A DNA stretch of 22,333 bases. It comes from a virus. Below are positions 1 through 8,064 of the stretch, piece by piece (positions within the stretch are counted from its first letter, which is position 1; each line of letters opens with the position of its first letter). The stretch lies in the IMG/VR virus record IMGVR_UViG_3300046009_011038, positions 1 to 22,333 of that record; one strand, 5' to 3'. The notes beneath the pieces are model-generated. The model worked only from the letters and a program-made list of their open reading frames with translations, was not told where the DNA came from and ran no database searches. The position numbers and the translations under genes are program-made.

Positions 1-69
1 AATTAAATTTTGCCGAAATTGTGCAAAATCTTTATTTAAGTATTTTACATCTTTTTTAACTAATTCCAT
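1..69 (-). CDS. baseplate wedge protein gp6-like, N-terminal fragment
   Basis: Partial gene: 23 codons run from an ATG at 69 off the left edge. The peptide begins MELVKKDVKYLNKDFAQF. A start of the form 'D-x-x-Y-x-x-x-D-F' is typical of gp6/J-type baseplate wedge proteins, which link neighbouring wedges of contractile tails. The start lies 14 nt inside the 3' end of the gp25-like gene, so the two are probably translationally coupled. In many T4-like marine phages gp25 and gp6 are neighbours, which supports the call. Only the first residues are visible, so the rest of the domain cannot be tested here. Confidence 0.6.
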   Translation of the reverse strand, partial: MELVKKDVKYLNKDFAQFRQNLI

Positions 70-646
70 TAAACTCTCCTGAACTAAAACGACCTACTGC
101 AACTAGTTGCGTGTTTACATTACTAACTGTAGTAACTTGCGATAATACAATTTGATTTTCTGATGCCAAAACGTTTATAACTAAATTTGCGCCTTGCTGA
201 CTAACTCGAAATGTTATAGCTACCTGTATGCTATTTTCATAAAAATTAGTACGCTTGACATCAACATCTAACAACTCTATATACGGTAACCAATATGCAA
301 CATCTTCCTCAATTGTAGATCTGATATTATCTAATAAAATATCTGTATTCTGTTCAAATATACTATCCTGTATCCTAGTGCCAAAGTTTGGCTGCATTAT
401 TCGCTCACCCTTACGTGTAAGTAATAGGTTAGATAAATTACTTATAGCTTGATCCTCAGTTGTATATGAAAGTGCAAATACTCCATTACCAGCTGCATAT
501 GTAGAATCAGATGCATAATCCAAAACACCGCCAGAGCCAGTTATTTCTAAACGTTGTATTGCTCCTTTATTAAAAGGCAATTTTATACCAACTGCTACAT
601 CGCTGGCATCAATAAAGGGTTTGTATTGATAAATGGGTCTAGCCAT
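56..646 (-). CDS. 25: baseplate wedge subunit, gp25/GPW family
   Basis: 196 aa. Residues about 60-130 carry the gp25-like (phage W/T4 gp25) signature: a helix AISNLSNLLLTRKGER (67-82), then QPNFGTRIQDSIFEQN (85-100), and a helix ending in PYIELLDVDV (121-130). This family forms the small wedge subunit of contractile-tail baseplates and holds the sheath-initiator region. T4 gp25 is 132 aa; this one has about 50 extra residues at the N-terminus and a longer C-terminal tail. Its ATG shares one base with the stop of the upstream gene (TAATG), and the gp6-like gene starts inside its 3' end. Family assignment is strong; the role of the extensions is unknown. Confidence 0.85.
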   Translation of the reverse strand: MARPIYQYKPFIDASDVAVGIKLPFNKGAIQRLEITGSGGVLDYASDSTYAAGNGVFALSYTTEDQAISNLSNLLLTRKGERIMQPNFGTRIQDSIFEQNTDILLDNIRSTIEEDVAYWLPYIELLDVDVKRTNFYENSIQVAITFRVSQQGANLVINVLASENQIVLSQVTTVSNVNTQLVAVGRFSSGEFNGIS

Positions 647-1083
647 TATCTAACACCCTTTTTCTTATCAATTGCTTTCATTAATGCCGAATAATCTTTA
701 GTCATTGCATTTACTACTGTAGCTACACTTTCTTTTTGCATATCAACTGGCTTACCGTCTAGATCATGTATCGGAGCCACAGCTGTTTTACTACTTGCAA
801 AAGCTTGTGCCATTTCTGAACTAAATGATAAAGTAGCTCCCTCAGATAAATTAATCGGGCGACTTGCAGTATCGTTTAATAATTCGTTAAGTAACGGATC
901 TTTAACAAAAGATTTAGGCTTTTGCGATTGTTTTTTAGCATTTATCACTGTTTCTGTAACCGGAGGAGTATATGTCTGATTAGTCCGTTCTGTTAATAGA
1001 CTACGTAATTCCGCACGTACAGCTGACTGCACTTCTTCATGAATAATAGTACGTAATGTCTTTATAAAAGACTTGGTATCCAT
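646..1083 (-). CDS. putative virion protein with N-terminal HEEV helix tag
   Basis: 145 aa. The N-terminus is a charged amphipathic helix (FIKTLRTIIHEEVQSAV, residues 6-22) of the same form as the LRNLIREE tags found at 14261-15622, followed by L-T-E at 30-32, a possible prohead-protease site of the T4 L-x-E type. The middle (about 33-60) is Thr/Pro/Lys-rich and looks disordered; the end is basic (IDKKKGVR). AAAGGA lies 5-6 nt before ATG and an ATATTTAT motif lies 13 nt before it. Its place between gp25 and other tail genes suggests a structural or packaged protein. No enzymatic motif is seen and the function is unknown. Confidence 0.7.
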   Translation of the reverse strand: MDTKSFIKTLRTIIHEEVQSAVRAELRSLLTERTNQTYTPPVTETVINAKKQSQKPKSFVKDPLLNELLNDTASRPINLSEGATLSFSSEMAQAFASSKTAVAPIHDLDGKPVDMQKESVATVVNAMTKDYSALMKAIDKKKGVR

Positions 1084-1096
1084 AATATCCTTTAAA

Positions 1097-1104
1097 ATAA
1101 ATAT
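1097..1104 (-). promoter_or_regulatory. ATATTTAT motif, candidate late promoter
   Basis: Coding-strand ATATTTAT, 13 nt before the ATG at 1083, between two tail genes and just upstream of AAAGGA. It is one of eight such gap or near-start copies in the window. Promoter function is inferred from recurrence and position only. Confidence 0.4.
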
Positions 1105-1106
1105 GT

Positions 1107-1388
1107 TTATGATAGAGTTCCGGGCGTTGTAACCGTACCAATTCCAGGAGCAGTTGTTGCACCAGTTACTGGCCCAGATGGACTGGCACCTACAATAACA
1201 ACACCTGGCGGTGTTGTTACTACCTGGCCAGGATTGACTGTAGCTTGTAATGCATATGTATGTATTGCCAATGCTAAATCTTTAGCTAACGATTGTGTAG
1301 CAGATTCGGCATTTTTCGATAATTGGGCTTTTTTCAGTGCTGCAAATATTTGCGCCTCTAATCCAGGCTGTGCTGCTGATAATGGCAT
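1107..1388 (-). CDS. small Pro/Thr/Gly-rich virion-type protein
   Basis: 93 aa in two parts. Residues 1-50 form an alanine-rich helix (LEAQIFAALKKAQ; LAKDLALAIHTYALQA). Residues 51-93 are low-complexity, rich in Gly, Pro, Thr and Val (VTTPPGVVIVG; TGATTAPGIGTVTTPG). Small proteins of this plan (helical head with AIH-Y, Gly/Pro tail) sit among tail genes of many myoviruses and are usually annotated as structural; this is recalled resemblance, not a search. It lies between the gp5-like gene (9 nt gap) and the tagged gene, with AAAGGA before its ATG. Exact function unknown. Confidence 0.7.
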   Translation of the reverse strand: MPLSAAQPGLEAQIFAALKKAQLSKNAESATQSLAKDLALAIHTYALQATVNPGQVVTTPPGVVIVGASPSGPVTGATTAPGIGTVTTPGTLS

Positions 1389-1397
1389 ATCGATCCT

Positions 1398-2414
1398 TTA
1401 TTGTTTCATTGTCTTTAATTCTGTTAACAACTGTTGTACTTGTGCTACATTAGTAGACGTCAACGTCGGGCCGCCCATGGGAGTCTGAAACTGAGCTTTA
1501 CCGGCAGTTAAATCTGCCAACTGTTGCAACGTTTTTTCTAAAATAGTAAATAATTTATCCATATCCATTTGCCATTTAGGCGTAACAACATTGACAGTTT
1601 TTTTACCAGATAAAATTATTTCATCTAATTTAGAATTAAAAATTAATCGGTCTGATGAAATAATACACTGAGATTTATTATAAGTAGCTATAGGCGTAAC
1701 ACCTATACCAATTTGTTTTTGTGATGGTGTAAATTTAAGTTTTTGATCTGAACTAAGAATAAGAATGCTTTTTGTAGTTTCTGGATCTTCAATAATATAT
1801 TTGTTAGGCCCGCCTTGTCCTTTATGTCCATTACTTATAATAGTTATAGGCGAGCCGTTTGTAGTACCGTTCGACCACCATGACTTTTCAGCATATTGTG
1901 ATAAATTACCAGTTACAGTTGATCCAAATCGTAAACTTTGCCCAAATCGTCCTTGTAATAATACATCGCCCTCATACGGCTGTATATTTTTTACAGATGC
2001 ATTTTCAGTAAAGTTTTCTCCAGGTTTATAGTCGTTAATGTCAGCATTTTTAGGTGCGGCTGTACTAGTATAATTATTTGAACGACCACCCGCCGGTATT
2101 GTATATAGCAACCCAGTTGGGTTTAGATTGACATTACCATGTAAATTAATAGGTGATATATAAAACCACGCCTGTTCTTTATGTAATCCATCGCCATAAT
2201 CAGAAACAGTGCTAAAACATGTAACTAATTCTCCTAATAATGGAATGGTAGTAGAATTAAATGCTGGATATGCATAAAAATCACTAGCTGCCTGATTGCT
2301 TGATAAACTGCGTAATTTAATAGTACCTAATGGAAAATCTCCGCGGTCTGGATATCGTTTATTAGGATTAGTTTTATATGCTGTTGAGGTATCAATGACT
2401 TGGGCTATTGTCAT
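1398..2414 (-). CDS. baseplate/tail protein, gp5-like candidate
   Basis: 338 aa. Residues about 58-96 (PLLGELVTCFS to WFYISPINLHGN) resemble the OB-fold entry of VgrG/gp5-like hub proteins, and YEGDVLLQGRFGQSLRFG (147-164) is a signature I recognise from baseplate proteins of marine myoviruses. No lysozyme domain is visible, unlike T4 gp5. The C-terminus (about 270-337) has a short helix (MDMDKLFTILEKTLQQLADL) and a Gln-rich end. A strong AGGAGA site precedes the ATG, which shares one base with the upstream stop (TAATG). Baseplate or central-spike role is likely from context; hub versus spike cannot be decided. Confidence 0.6.
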   Translation of the reverse strand: MTIAQVIDTSTAYKTNPNKRYPDRGDFPLGTIKLRSLSSNQAASDFYAYPAFNSTTIPLLGELVTCFSTVSDYGDGLHKEQAWFYISPINLHGNVNLNPTGLLYTIPAGGRSNNYTSTAAPKNADINDYKPGENFTENASVKNIQPYEGDVLLQGRFGQSLRFGSTVTGNLSQYAEKSWWSNGTTNGSPITIISNGHKGQGGPNKYIIEDPETTKSILILSSDQKLKFTPSQKQIGIGVTPIATYNKSQCIISSDRLIFNSKLDEIILSGKKTVNVVTPKWQMDMDKLFTILEKTLQQLADLTAGKAQFQTPMGGPTLTSTNVAQVQQLLTELKTMKQ

Positions 2415-2779
2415 TATACATCTCCTGATTTACGTTGTATAGCCTTTATTTCATTTTCAGCTTCTTGTAACAGTTGATTGCGTTCTTCATCTGATAGCAT
2501 GAACTCGCCACCACTTTCTTCTTTACTTGAGGCTGTTAATAAACGCTGAACAACCGCAGCTAACTTAACTAATGCATCATCGTTTTTGACAGATACTTCC
2601 AAATATTCTTTGATCATGGGAACTATTACAGATGCATCACCTACACTCTTAACCAACGGCTGTAACTCTTGTATGAGCCCGTCAATTTGTCTCGACTTTT
2701 TCTTAGAATTATGATAGATATCTTTCATCAGATCTGAAAGAGTCGTGCCTTTGAATAATTCAAAATCTGTAGATGCCAT
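2414..2779 (-). CDS. helical protein of the tail block, unknown
   Basis: 121 aa, almost entirely predicted helix, beginning FELFKGTTLSDLMKDIY and containing IQELQPLVKSVGDASVIVP and IKEYLEVSVKNDDALVKLA; the end (92-121) is a Glu/Lys-rich helix. I recall similar proteins next to baseplate genes of aquatic T4-like phages, but no function. The stop is coupled to the next start (TAATG). The ribosome site (AAAGG) lies in the 3' arm of a hairpin at 2781-2811, so translation from read-through transcripts may be restrained. Confidence 0.7.
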   Translation of the reverse strand: MASTDFELFKGTTLSDLMKDIYHNSKKKSRQIDGLIQELQPLVKSVGDASVIVPMIKEYLEVSVKNDDALVKLAAVVQRLLTASSKEESGGEFMLSDEERNQLLQEAENEIKAIQRKSGDV

Positions 2780-2780
2780 T

Positions 2781-2811
2781 GATAACCTTTAATATAAATA
2801 TAAGGGTTATC
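2781..2811 (-). promoter_or_regulatory. hairpin hiding a ribosome site with ATATTTAT in the loop
   Basis: On the coding strand, GATAACC and GGTTATC form a 7-bp stem (longer with mismatches) around a loop containing ATATTTAT (2794-2801). The 3' arm includes AAAGG, the likely ribosome site of the gene starting at 2779; the 5' arm overlaps the stop of the sigma gene. T4 gene e has a comparable layout, where long early transcripts fold and late transcripts starting in the loop do not. Regulation here is inference. Confidence 0.5.
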
Positions 2812-3547
2812 GTATTAGTCCAGATTTTTGGTAGTTAGTGAACATTTTTTCAAAGTCTTTACGCATTACATTGAGCACACGAGTAATGTTTTGAGTTTTC
2901 AGGCCAGTACGTTCACGTATAAGAATATAGATAGACTTCTTATTAAAATTTTCTATTGACTCACGGATGCGGAATATTTCTAAAATAGTATCTGCAATAA
3001 GTACATCACGCTTGTTAGTAAATACATGTTCCATATTAGAATCATACCAGTCTACCCAAAGATCGGTGAAATCACGTAACGATTCTTGATATGACGAAAT
3101 CGATAATTCTAACGTCAAATTGCGGTCATCATCAATAACTGTCGTTTCTACTCGACGTTTAAGCTTGGCATAATTGGCATTGTTTTGTATAATCAAATAG
3201 TTTTTAACCACTCGGCTAAAGTAACTAAAAGCTTTACCTTTACCTTCAGTATATTTACCAATTTTTTCATTTAAGAATGCTACTACTTCGCATTTAACAT
3301 CCTCATATGGTACATCGAAATAACTAAATTTAAAAGTATGATAGATATTTTCTACTAATTTATTAAATGCATAATCGATATGTTCGCGATAAATTTTATT
3401 ACGTAAAATATAATCCGGTTCCTTGTTATAAGCTATAATAGCCTTTTCAGTGGTACTGGTAAAGTACATATTTGTAGCTTTTCTACCACGTTTAGTAACT
3501 GTATCTTGTACATCTAGTTCTGCGTAAAACTGTTCAACTGGTGACAT
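2807..3547 (-). CDS. 55: late-transcription sigma factor, gp55-like
   Basis: 246 aa. The core (residues about 45-125) resembles the sigma region-2-like domain of T4 gp55 relatives: a helical stretch with YREHIDYAFNKLVENIYHTF, then KYTEGKGKAFSYFSRVVKNY (98-117) and LIIQNNA. The basic AKLKRRVE segment and a C-terminal helical region with LIRERTGLKTQNITRVLNVM (a helix-turn-helix-like stretch) follow. gp55-type factors direct host RNA polymerase to late promoters and partner with sliding-clamp proteins. Its ATG shares one base with the stop of the upstream gene (TAATG) and AAAGG precedes it. The call is by family resemblance; the target promoter in this phage may be the ATATTTAT motif. Confidence 0.72.
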   Translation of the reverse strand: MSPVEQFYAELDVQDTVTKRGRKATNMYFTSTTEKAIIAYNKEPDYILRNKIYREHIDYAFNKLVENIYHTFKFSYFDVPYEDVKCEVVAFLNEKIGKYTEGKGKAFSYFSRVVKNYLIIQNNANYAKLKRRVETTVIDDDRNLTLELSISSYQESLRDFTDLWVDWYDSNMEHVFTNKRDVLIADTILEIFRIRESIENFNKKSIYILIRERTGLKTQNITRVLNVMRKDFEKMFTNYQKSGLIR

Positions 3548-3834
3548 TAAAACCTTTCATTCAATTCATTAACAATATCTTTAAGTTCCTTAAAGATTAC
3601 TCCCGTCTCATCATCTGCCTCAAATGATCCTAATCGATCTATCTGCTTCAATCTGGAGTTTGATTGATTGATACGACGTTTTAAATCGGCATAAAACTCA
3701 TCATACTCAGTAACTGCTTGTACTAATTCTTCGATATTATCTTCTAATGTTTCCATTTTTTTAAGAAGATTACGTACAATATATGTACCAATAACTAATA
3801 GTACAACTATACCGCTAATTAAAATTAGTTCCAT
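3547..3834 (-). CDS. small membrane-anchored coiled-coil protein
   Basis: 95 aa from the ATG at 3834. I prefer this start over one ten codons upstream because it leaves a 1-nt gap after the HD gene's stop and opens directly with a membrane segment (MELILISGIVVLLVIGTYIV, residues 1-20). The rest is charged and helical (LKKMETLEDNIEELVQAV; FYADLKRRINQSNSRLKQID), probably a coiled coil facing the cytoplasm. No domain is recognised. It sits between the HD hydrolase and the sigma factor and is coupled to the latter by TAATG. It could be a membrane-bound regulator or scaffold; function unknown. Confidence 0.7.
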   Translation of the reverse strand: MELILISGIVVLLVIGTYIVRNLLKKMETLEDNIEELVQAVTEYDEFYADLKRRINQSNSRLKQIDRLGSFEADDETGVIFKELKDIVNELNERF

Positions 3835-3835
3835 A

Positions 3836-4576
3836 TTAGTCCCCGAAAATCTTTGAAATATCAAATGCTGTATTATTAGATGCTATCGATGGCTTCTTAG
3901 AATTAGAACTTGGAATCTTTATGGATGGCTGTTTATCTCGCCACATTTCATACTCAATCCTAGCTGCCATATGATCGGCATGGTGAAGAATTAACGGTAA
4001 GTTATTACGTAACTTACTATCGGCGTTACGTGATACATAATATGCTTTATTAGCTTCATCATATAATCCATCATGTATACGAATACCTAAATATTCATTC
4101 CATGTCATCTTAATACCAAACTCCTGTAAAATCCAAATACTTAAATCTGGTACCATAGTAAAAGGTATATTAGGATTGTGCTTATACATCTTACCCTGAT
4201 TCTTACGATGCCATTCGGATTCATTTACCTGATAAACTTCTTGGCCAGGTCCTGGAAATCCAGCTTTACCTAAGTCATGATGCATTGCAGCAAACATGAG
4301 TTCTTCATACGTAAACCCAGTAACGTCAGCGCCCATCTCTTGCCAAGAGTTATAAAGTTTGGATGTACAATCCATTACGCGTAATATGTGATCAATATAA
4401 CCACCGGCAAATGCATTATGAAAATGATCCGTACCACTAGCTGGCATTAACATCATGCGATCCATATAATGGTCATACATGGCACGAAGTTCTTTAGCAC
4501 GTCCTGGAAATTCCTGATCTACACGAGATAGAAATTTGTTCCAATTATCTTGAATTTGTTCTGCTGATAAACTCAT
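3836..4576 (-). CDS. HD-domain phosphohydrolase
   Basis: 246 aa. HD-superfamily metal ligands are visible: H63 in GGYIDHILRV, HHDLGK at 99-104 (the HD pair is H100-D101), H168 in GIRIHDG, and HHADHMAARIE at 198-208. HD proteins hydrolyse phosphate esters of nucleotides or nucleic acids. The substrate cannot be read from sequence; phage members are often thought to act in nucleotide metabolism. The C-terminal 35 residues are Ser/Asn/Lys-rich and probably disordered. No clear ribosome site precedes the ATG, which lies 6 nt after the ClpP-like gene's stop, so it is probably translated from the same message. Confidence 0.85.
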   Translation of the reverse strand: MSLSAEQIQDNWNKFLSRVDQEFPGRAKELRAMYDHYMDRMMLMPASGTDHFHNAFAGGYIDHILRVMDCTSKLYNSWQEMGADVTGFTYEELMFAAMHHDLGKAGFPGPGQEVYQVNESEWHRKNQGKMYKHNPNIPFTMVPDLSIWILQEFGIKMTWNEYLGIRIHDGLYDEANKAYYVSRNADSKLRNNLPLILHHADHMAARIEYEMWRDKQPSIKIPSSNSKKPSIASNNTAFDISKIFGD

Positions 4577-4582
4577 AAACTA

Positions 4583-5194
4583 TTAAATTATTTCGTCAAT
4601 TATTCCGTATTGTTTTAACTGGTCTGCTGATAAAAATAAATCCGTACGCTGTTGTTGTTTCCACCAATTGGCATCTTTATTAGATTTAGATGCTAGCATA
4701 TTACATACATCATCTTCTAATGATTTGAGATTATTGATATAAGCTGTCATATCACTCATCTTAATGCCATCTGCAAAACTAATAGCCTCATGAAACATTA
4801 CACATGATCGCTTACTAGCCATACGCGTCCCAGTACCACATGCTAATATTACCGCTGCAGCACTAAAAGCACGACCACGACAAATTGTATTGACTGGTAC
4901 TGATAATGATTCAATGTAATCGACAATTCCTAGCATTTCATATACATCTCCACCATTGGAATTAATAATCAAATTGATTGGATAGTCCTTGGTAGCCGCG
5001 GTCCGCGATGATAAGATAGCACGTATTCGTATAATCAGATCTACTAATGTACGTTCATCGATATCTCCAGCTAAATAAACAACAGATGATTCGATATCAA
5101 CATATGTATCTAATTGCTGAGATATAGACTCATAAGGAGTACTCATAAGTTCTTCTACAGGTACACGTTTGTTTTTTTCTTCGTATATACTCAT
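4583..5194 (-). CDS. clpP: ClpP-type serine protease
   Basis: 203 aa, close to the length of bacterial ClpP. The catalytic triad can be placed: Ser111 in GRAFSAAAVIL, His135 in MFHEAIS, and Asp185 in RTDLFLSADQLKQYGIID, which aligns with the ClpP 'RDRFLSA...YGL' segment. The oxyanion region INSNGGDVYEM (77-87) matches ClpP 'INSPGG', with Asn in place of Pro. ClpP forms a barrel that needs an AAA+ unfoldase; no Clp ATPase is in this window. It may pair with a host ClpX/ClpA, degrade host proteins, or act in capsid maturation. The triad is firm; the role is inference. Confidence 0.88.
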   Translation of the reverse strand: MSIYEEKNKRVPVEELMSTPYESISQQLDTYVDIESSVVYLAGDIDERTLVDLIIRIRAILSSRTAATKDYPINLIINSNGGDVYEMLGIVDYIESLSVPVNTICRGRAFSAAAVILACGTGTRMASKRSCVMFHEAISFADGIKMSDMTAYINNLKSLEDDVCNMLASKSNKDANWWKQQQRTDLFLSADQLKQYGIIDEII

Positions 5195-5234
5195 AACACG
5201 TTTATTATAAGAACTTTTTCTTTAAAGATCAAAT

Positions 5235-5747
5235 TTATTTTACTTTTTTCAATTTGCGTTCTAATGCACGTAACTGTACTTTATTACTATTGATATCACG
5301 CTTAAGTTTGGATTTCATCAATTGCCCTCGGACAAAAACAATTTGCTGCAAGATTTGGTCTTTAAGTTCTTGTCTCTCTTCTTTCGTTAAACGTTTCTTT
5401 TGATCAGGTTCAATTTGAGTTGCTGGTAAGGTTCCCTTAAGTCCAGGCTGTTCAACTCCTTTATAGAATACATTGCCTTGAGCATCTACATATTCCTTCA
5501 TAAATTGCCAGCCGCGTGGTTTGCCAGAGGGTTTATAACCATTACCAATATCGGGGTCGCCGGCTAGTCGTCCACTGCATTTGTGACACAATACGGATGT
5601 AGTGTTAATACCAACGCGGGACCATTCTTCACAATGTTTACCATTCCAATATTTACCATCCGGTATACTGTTTCGGCATATCATATACCGCTGGTTGCCG
5701 ATGTTTTTTGATGCAAATTTCTGCACCTGTACTTCTTTTTTTGCCAT
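5235..5747 (-). CDS. Cys4 putative zinc-binding protein
   Basis: 170 aa. Four cysteines (C24, C39, C54, C57) in MIC...KHCEEW...VLCHKC suggest one structural zinc site, an uneven zinc-ribbon-like pattern. GKPRGWQFMKEYVD (about 76-89) follows. The C-terminal third is basic and helical (KKRLTKEERQELKDQ; LMKSKLKRDINSNKVQLRAL), likely coiled coil and possibly nucleic-acid binding. It lies between the four-span membrane protein and ClpP. I recall similar proteins in aquatic phages without known function; a transcription or structural role is possible but unproven. Confidence 0.7.
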   Translation of the reverse strand: MAKKEVQVQKFASKNIGNQRYMICRNSIPDGKYWNGKHCEEWSRVGINTTSVLCHKCSGRLAGDPDIGNGYKPSGKPRGWQFMKEYVDAQGNVFYKGVEQPGLKGTLPATQIEPDQKKRLTKEERQELKDQILQQIVFVRGQLMKSKLKRDINSNKVQLRALERKLKKVK

Positions 5748-5761
5748 AAATTTAATTTAAA

Positions 5762-6832
5762 TTAAGTCCAATACGCGCGTTGACGCGGAGGTGTATTAGT
5801 TTTTTCTTGATAAATATCTTTTTGAATAGAGCCGCTATCTATAGATCCGCTAGATACTACAGTGACTATGTTAGGCTCTGGATATGTACTATTATTTTGT
5901 ACAGATTCGTATTGATCATAAACGTTTTCGTAATATGTATCATCATGGTCATTGGTATATACGTCATTATTCTGCGGTGGATCATTTAATGTAGCTATTG
6001 GCTGCTCGATCGAGCCTGTCTGAACGTTAACAATACGTAATCTATCAAATGCCTGATTGGCTACGACTACTAATGTTATAGCTAATGGATCAAATACAAA
6101 TATTATAAGTAGCAAATACCAATTAATAACTCGATCCATTGATACACCTGTTAACTTTGATAAATACATTAGAGGGCCTAGTTCACTAACAGATGCATCT
6201 GAATTACGAATTGTAATAATATTCATATCGGCGATGGCTATAGAGTCTGATAAAGCTTGTATTTTAGTATCTAATGAATCACGGTCAGCCGATGCCTTAT
6301 TTACCTCAGCTTGTAACAAAGTCCTAGCACCAGTCGATGTATTTGTTATAACTTGCCCTGTTTTCCGGTCAATATACTGGCTCTGTCCCGGGTTTGAAAT
6401 AGCTAATCTAAGTTGAGTAATCGAGTTGGTTAATTGTTCTTTTTCGGTTACATAATCATCTTTTCTGGACTGGAAGTTAACCTTTTTAGCTTCTATCAAG
6501 CCAATCTGGCGTTCAACAACTTGAGTAGATGCAAACGTTTCCTGATATGCCCCAGTTAAGAACCCGTATATACCAGCGCTGGTGATAGTCATTAATACAA
6601 TTATAGCCAATGTTAAATAGGCACGTAATACCTTATTAATACTATCCCAGTACTGATACAATGCGGATGCAATTACTAATTTAGCAAATTCTAAACTACC
6701 TGCCATAATCATAACCTGTGTACTGGCACCGGCAAATAATTTACCTAACCCGTATACAGAATAAAAAGCTGCGGAACATGATACTGATAACGCAGCTAAT
6801 GCAATAATAAATGGAAATAGTCTAGCTTTCAT
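5762..6832 (-). CDS. four-span membrane protein with central coiled coil
   Basis: 356 aa. Hydrophobic spans are visible at about 6-28, 37-58, 72-94 and 237-260. Between spans 3 and 4 lies a long charged helical region (about 98-205) with VERQIGLIEAKKVNFQSRK and AEVNKASADRDSLDTKIQAL, a probable coiled coil. The tail after 270 is acidic, Asn/Tyr-rich and disordered. The start SCSAAFYSVYGLGKLFAGA and GSLEFAKLVIASALYQYW are features I recall from a membrane protein common in aquatic myoviruses (compare DUF4407), function unknown. It follows the 56-aa gene by 1 nt. It could sense or remodel the host envelope. Confidence 0.75.
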   Translation of the reverse strand: MKARLFPFIIALAALSVSCSAAFYSVYGLGKLFAGASTQVMIMAGSLEFAKLVIASALYQYWDSINKVLRAYLTLAIIVLMTITSAGIYGFLTGAYQETFASTQVVERQIGLIEAKKVNFQSRKDDYVTEKEQLTNSITQLRLAISNPGQSQYIDRKTGQVITNTSTGARTLLQAEVNKASADRDSLDTKIQALSDSIAIADMNIITIRNSDASVSELGPLMYLSKLTGVSMDRVINWYLLLIIFVFDPLAITLVVVANQAFDRLRIVNVQTGSIEQPIATLNDPPQNNDVYTNDHDDTYYENVYDQYESVQNNSTYPEPNIVTVVSSGSIDSGSIQKDIYQEKTNTPPRQRAYWT

Positions 6833-6833
6833 T

Positions 6834-7004
6834 TTAACTCAAAGAAATTCTATCCATAGCAAATTTAATTCTACTACGAATTTCGTTTAAACGGCGTACT
6901 GCCTCATTTGTGTCAACAGCCTTTTTACTAGCCAAATCAACTAATACCATAGCCATGTTATCAGCTTCGTCTAATCTACGTAACACATTGTCTTTGTCTT
7001 TCAT
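6834..7004 (-). CDS. 56-aa helical protein
   Basis: 56 aa: MKDKDNVLRRLDEADNMAMV at the start and RRLNEIRSRIKFAMDRISLS at the end. It is amphipathic and charged, with no membrane span. Support is strong from architecture: AGGAGG, the best ribosome site in the window, lies 8 nt before the ATG; the start overlaps the uvsE stop by 4 nt (ATGA); and the next gene starts after 1 nt. Helical proteins of this size and pattern occur in phages without assigned function. It may be a small adaptor of a neighbouring protein. Confidence 0.75.
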   Translation of the reverse strand: MKDKDNVLRRLDEADNMAMVLVDLASKKAVDTNEAVRRLNEIRSRIKFAMDRISLS

Positions 7005-8050
7005 ACTAAAACCTCCTGTTGTTTATATGCATAAATATCGCGGAACCGTAAAAGGGCCAATTCTTTACCTTTAGCCTCGATCATAATATCTAAAGGTAAT
7101 CCATATGTCTCAATAGGACCTTTGATATAATCGGCATGCGCTGTTTCTTTAATCTTATCAAATTCACGTTTATACTCTGCTAATGTCGGCCATTTGTCAA
7201 TATCATCAATATTGATATTGTTAGTCTTACACATATTATCTAGAAGTAATTGATATTCGCTACGTCGCGATTCTGACCAATGCGTAGCTTGTCGTATATG
7301 TGCCGGCCAAGTCTCACGCGCCAACATTAATGCGTCATACTCACTCAAACCATCTGTATGAAACTTATGATGATAATAGTCAAATGTAATAGGAATACCA
7401 ACGTTAACGTATAGAAAATTGTATAGCATTTGTACACTATACATACTAGCCTTATCATCATTTTCAACGACTAATCGGCGTTTCAAATTATCAGATAAGC
7501 GATCATAATTCCTAAGCCACGTCATTGCAGCTCGTTCAGGATTACCATATGCCCCGCCTAGATGTATATTGATCTTGTTCTCAAATGATGGCTCATAACC
7601 CATTAGGTCAAACATCTCGGAATGACGTTCAAGTCCAATAATAGACTTGTTAACAACTGCCTCATGAGGAGAACATAATATATGAAATTGTCCTGGATGG
7701 GTAGTCAATCGATGGCCATGTAATCGAGCAAAGTCGCCACATTCGCGTAGCTTAGCAGCTAGCGCGTCATAGTTAGGTAGATCGTTAAGCTCGTAATGAT
7801 CATGCCATGGAATAAGCTCAGAACCGATACGAAACAATGTAATGCCATTCTCTTGATTCCATTTAAGATAATGTAATAGATCCGTAGCATTTTGTAAAGC
7901 CAATTCGCCGAGCTTGGCCAACTCCCAACGTGGCTGCCAGGAATCTTTTCGAATGGTACGGCTGGTAGTAACACGTCCGCCTAATTTCTTTGGTCGGTTA
8001 GTTAATGTCATATTGACACAGGCATAACCTAATCTTACATTTTCATTCAT
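7001..8050 (-). CDS. uvsE: UV-damage endonuclease UvsE/UVDE
   Basis: 349 aa from the ATG at 8050. I choose this start because NVRLGYACVN (residues 4-13) is the expected N-terminus of the family; an in-frame ATG 17 codons upstream would lie inside the promoter element. Family motifs follow in order: FRIGSELIP (73-81), LTTHPGQF (115-122), NIHLGGAYG (161-169), ENDD (196-199), FDYYHHK (223-229) and HWSE (257-260), supplying the metal-binding His, Glu and Asp residues of the TIM barrel. UVDE nicks DNA 5' of UV photoproducts, starting excision repair, which suits a phage exposed to sunlight. A copy of the four-member promoter cassette precedes it. Confidence 0.92.
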   Translation of the reverse strand: MNENVRLGYACVNMTLTNRPKKLGGRVTTSRTIRKDSWQPRWELAKLGELALQNATDLLHYLKWNQENGITLFRIGSELIPWHDHYELNDLPNYDALAAKLRECGDFARLHGHRLTTHPGQFHILCSPHEAVVNKSIIGLERHSEMFDLMGYEPSFENKINIHLGGAYGNPERAAMTWLRNYDRLSDNLKRRLVVENDDKASMYSVQMLYNFLYVNVGIPITFDYYHHKFHTDGLSEYDALMLARETWPAHIRQATHWSESRRSEYQLLLDNMCKTNNINIDDIDKWPTLAEYKREFDKIKETAHADYIKGPIETYGLPLDIMIEAKGKELALLRFRDIYAYKQQEVLV

Positions 8051-8064
8051 ATGATATTTTTTTA

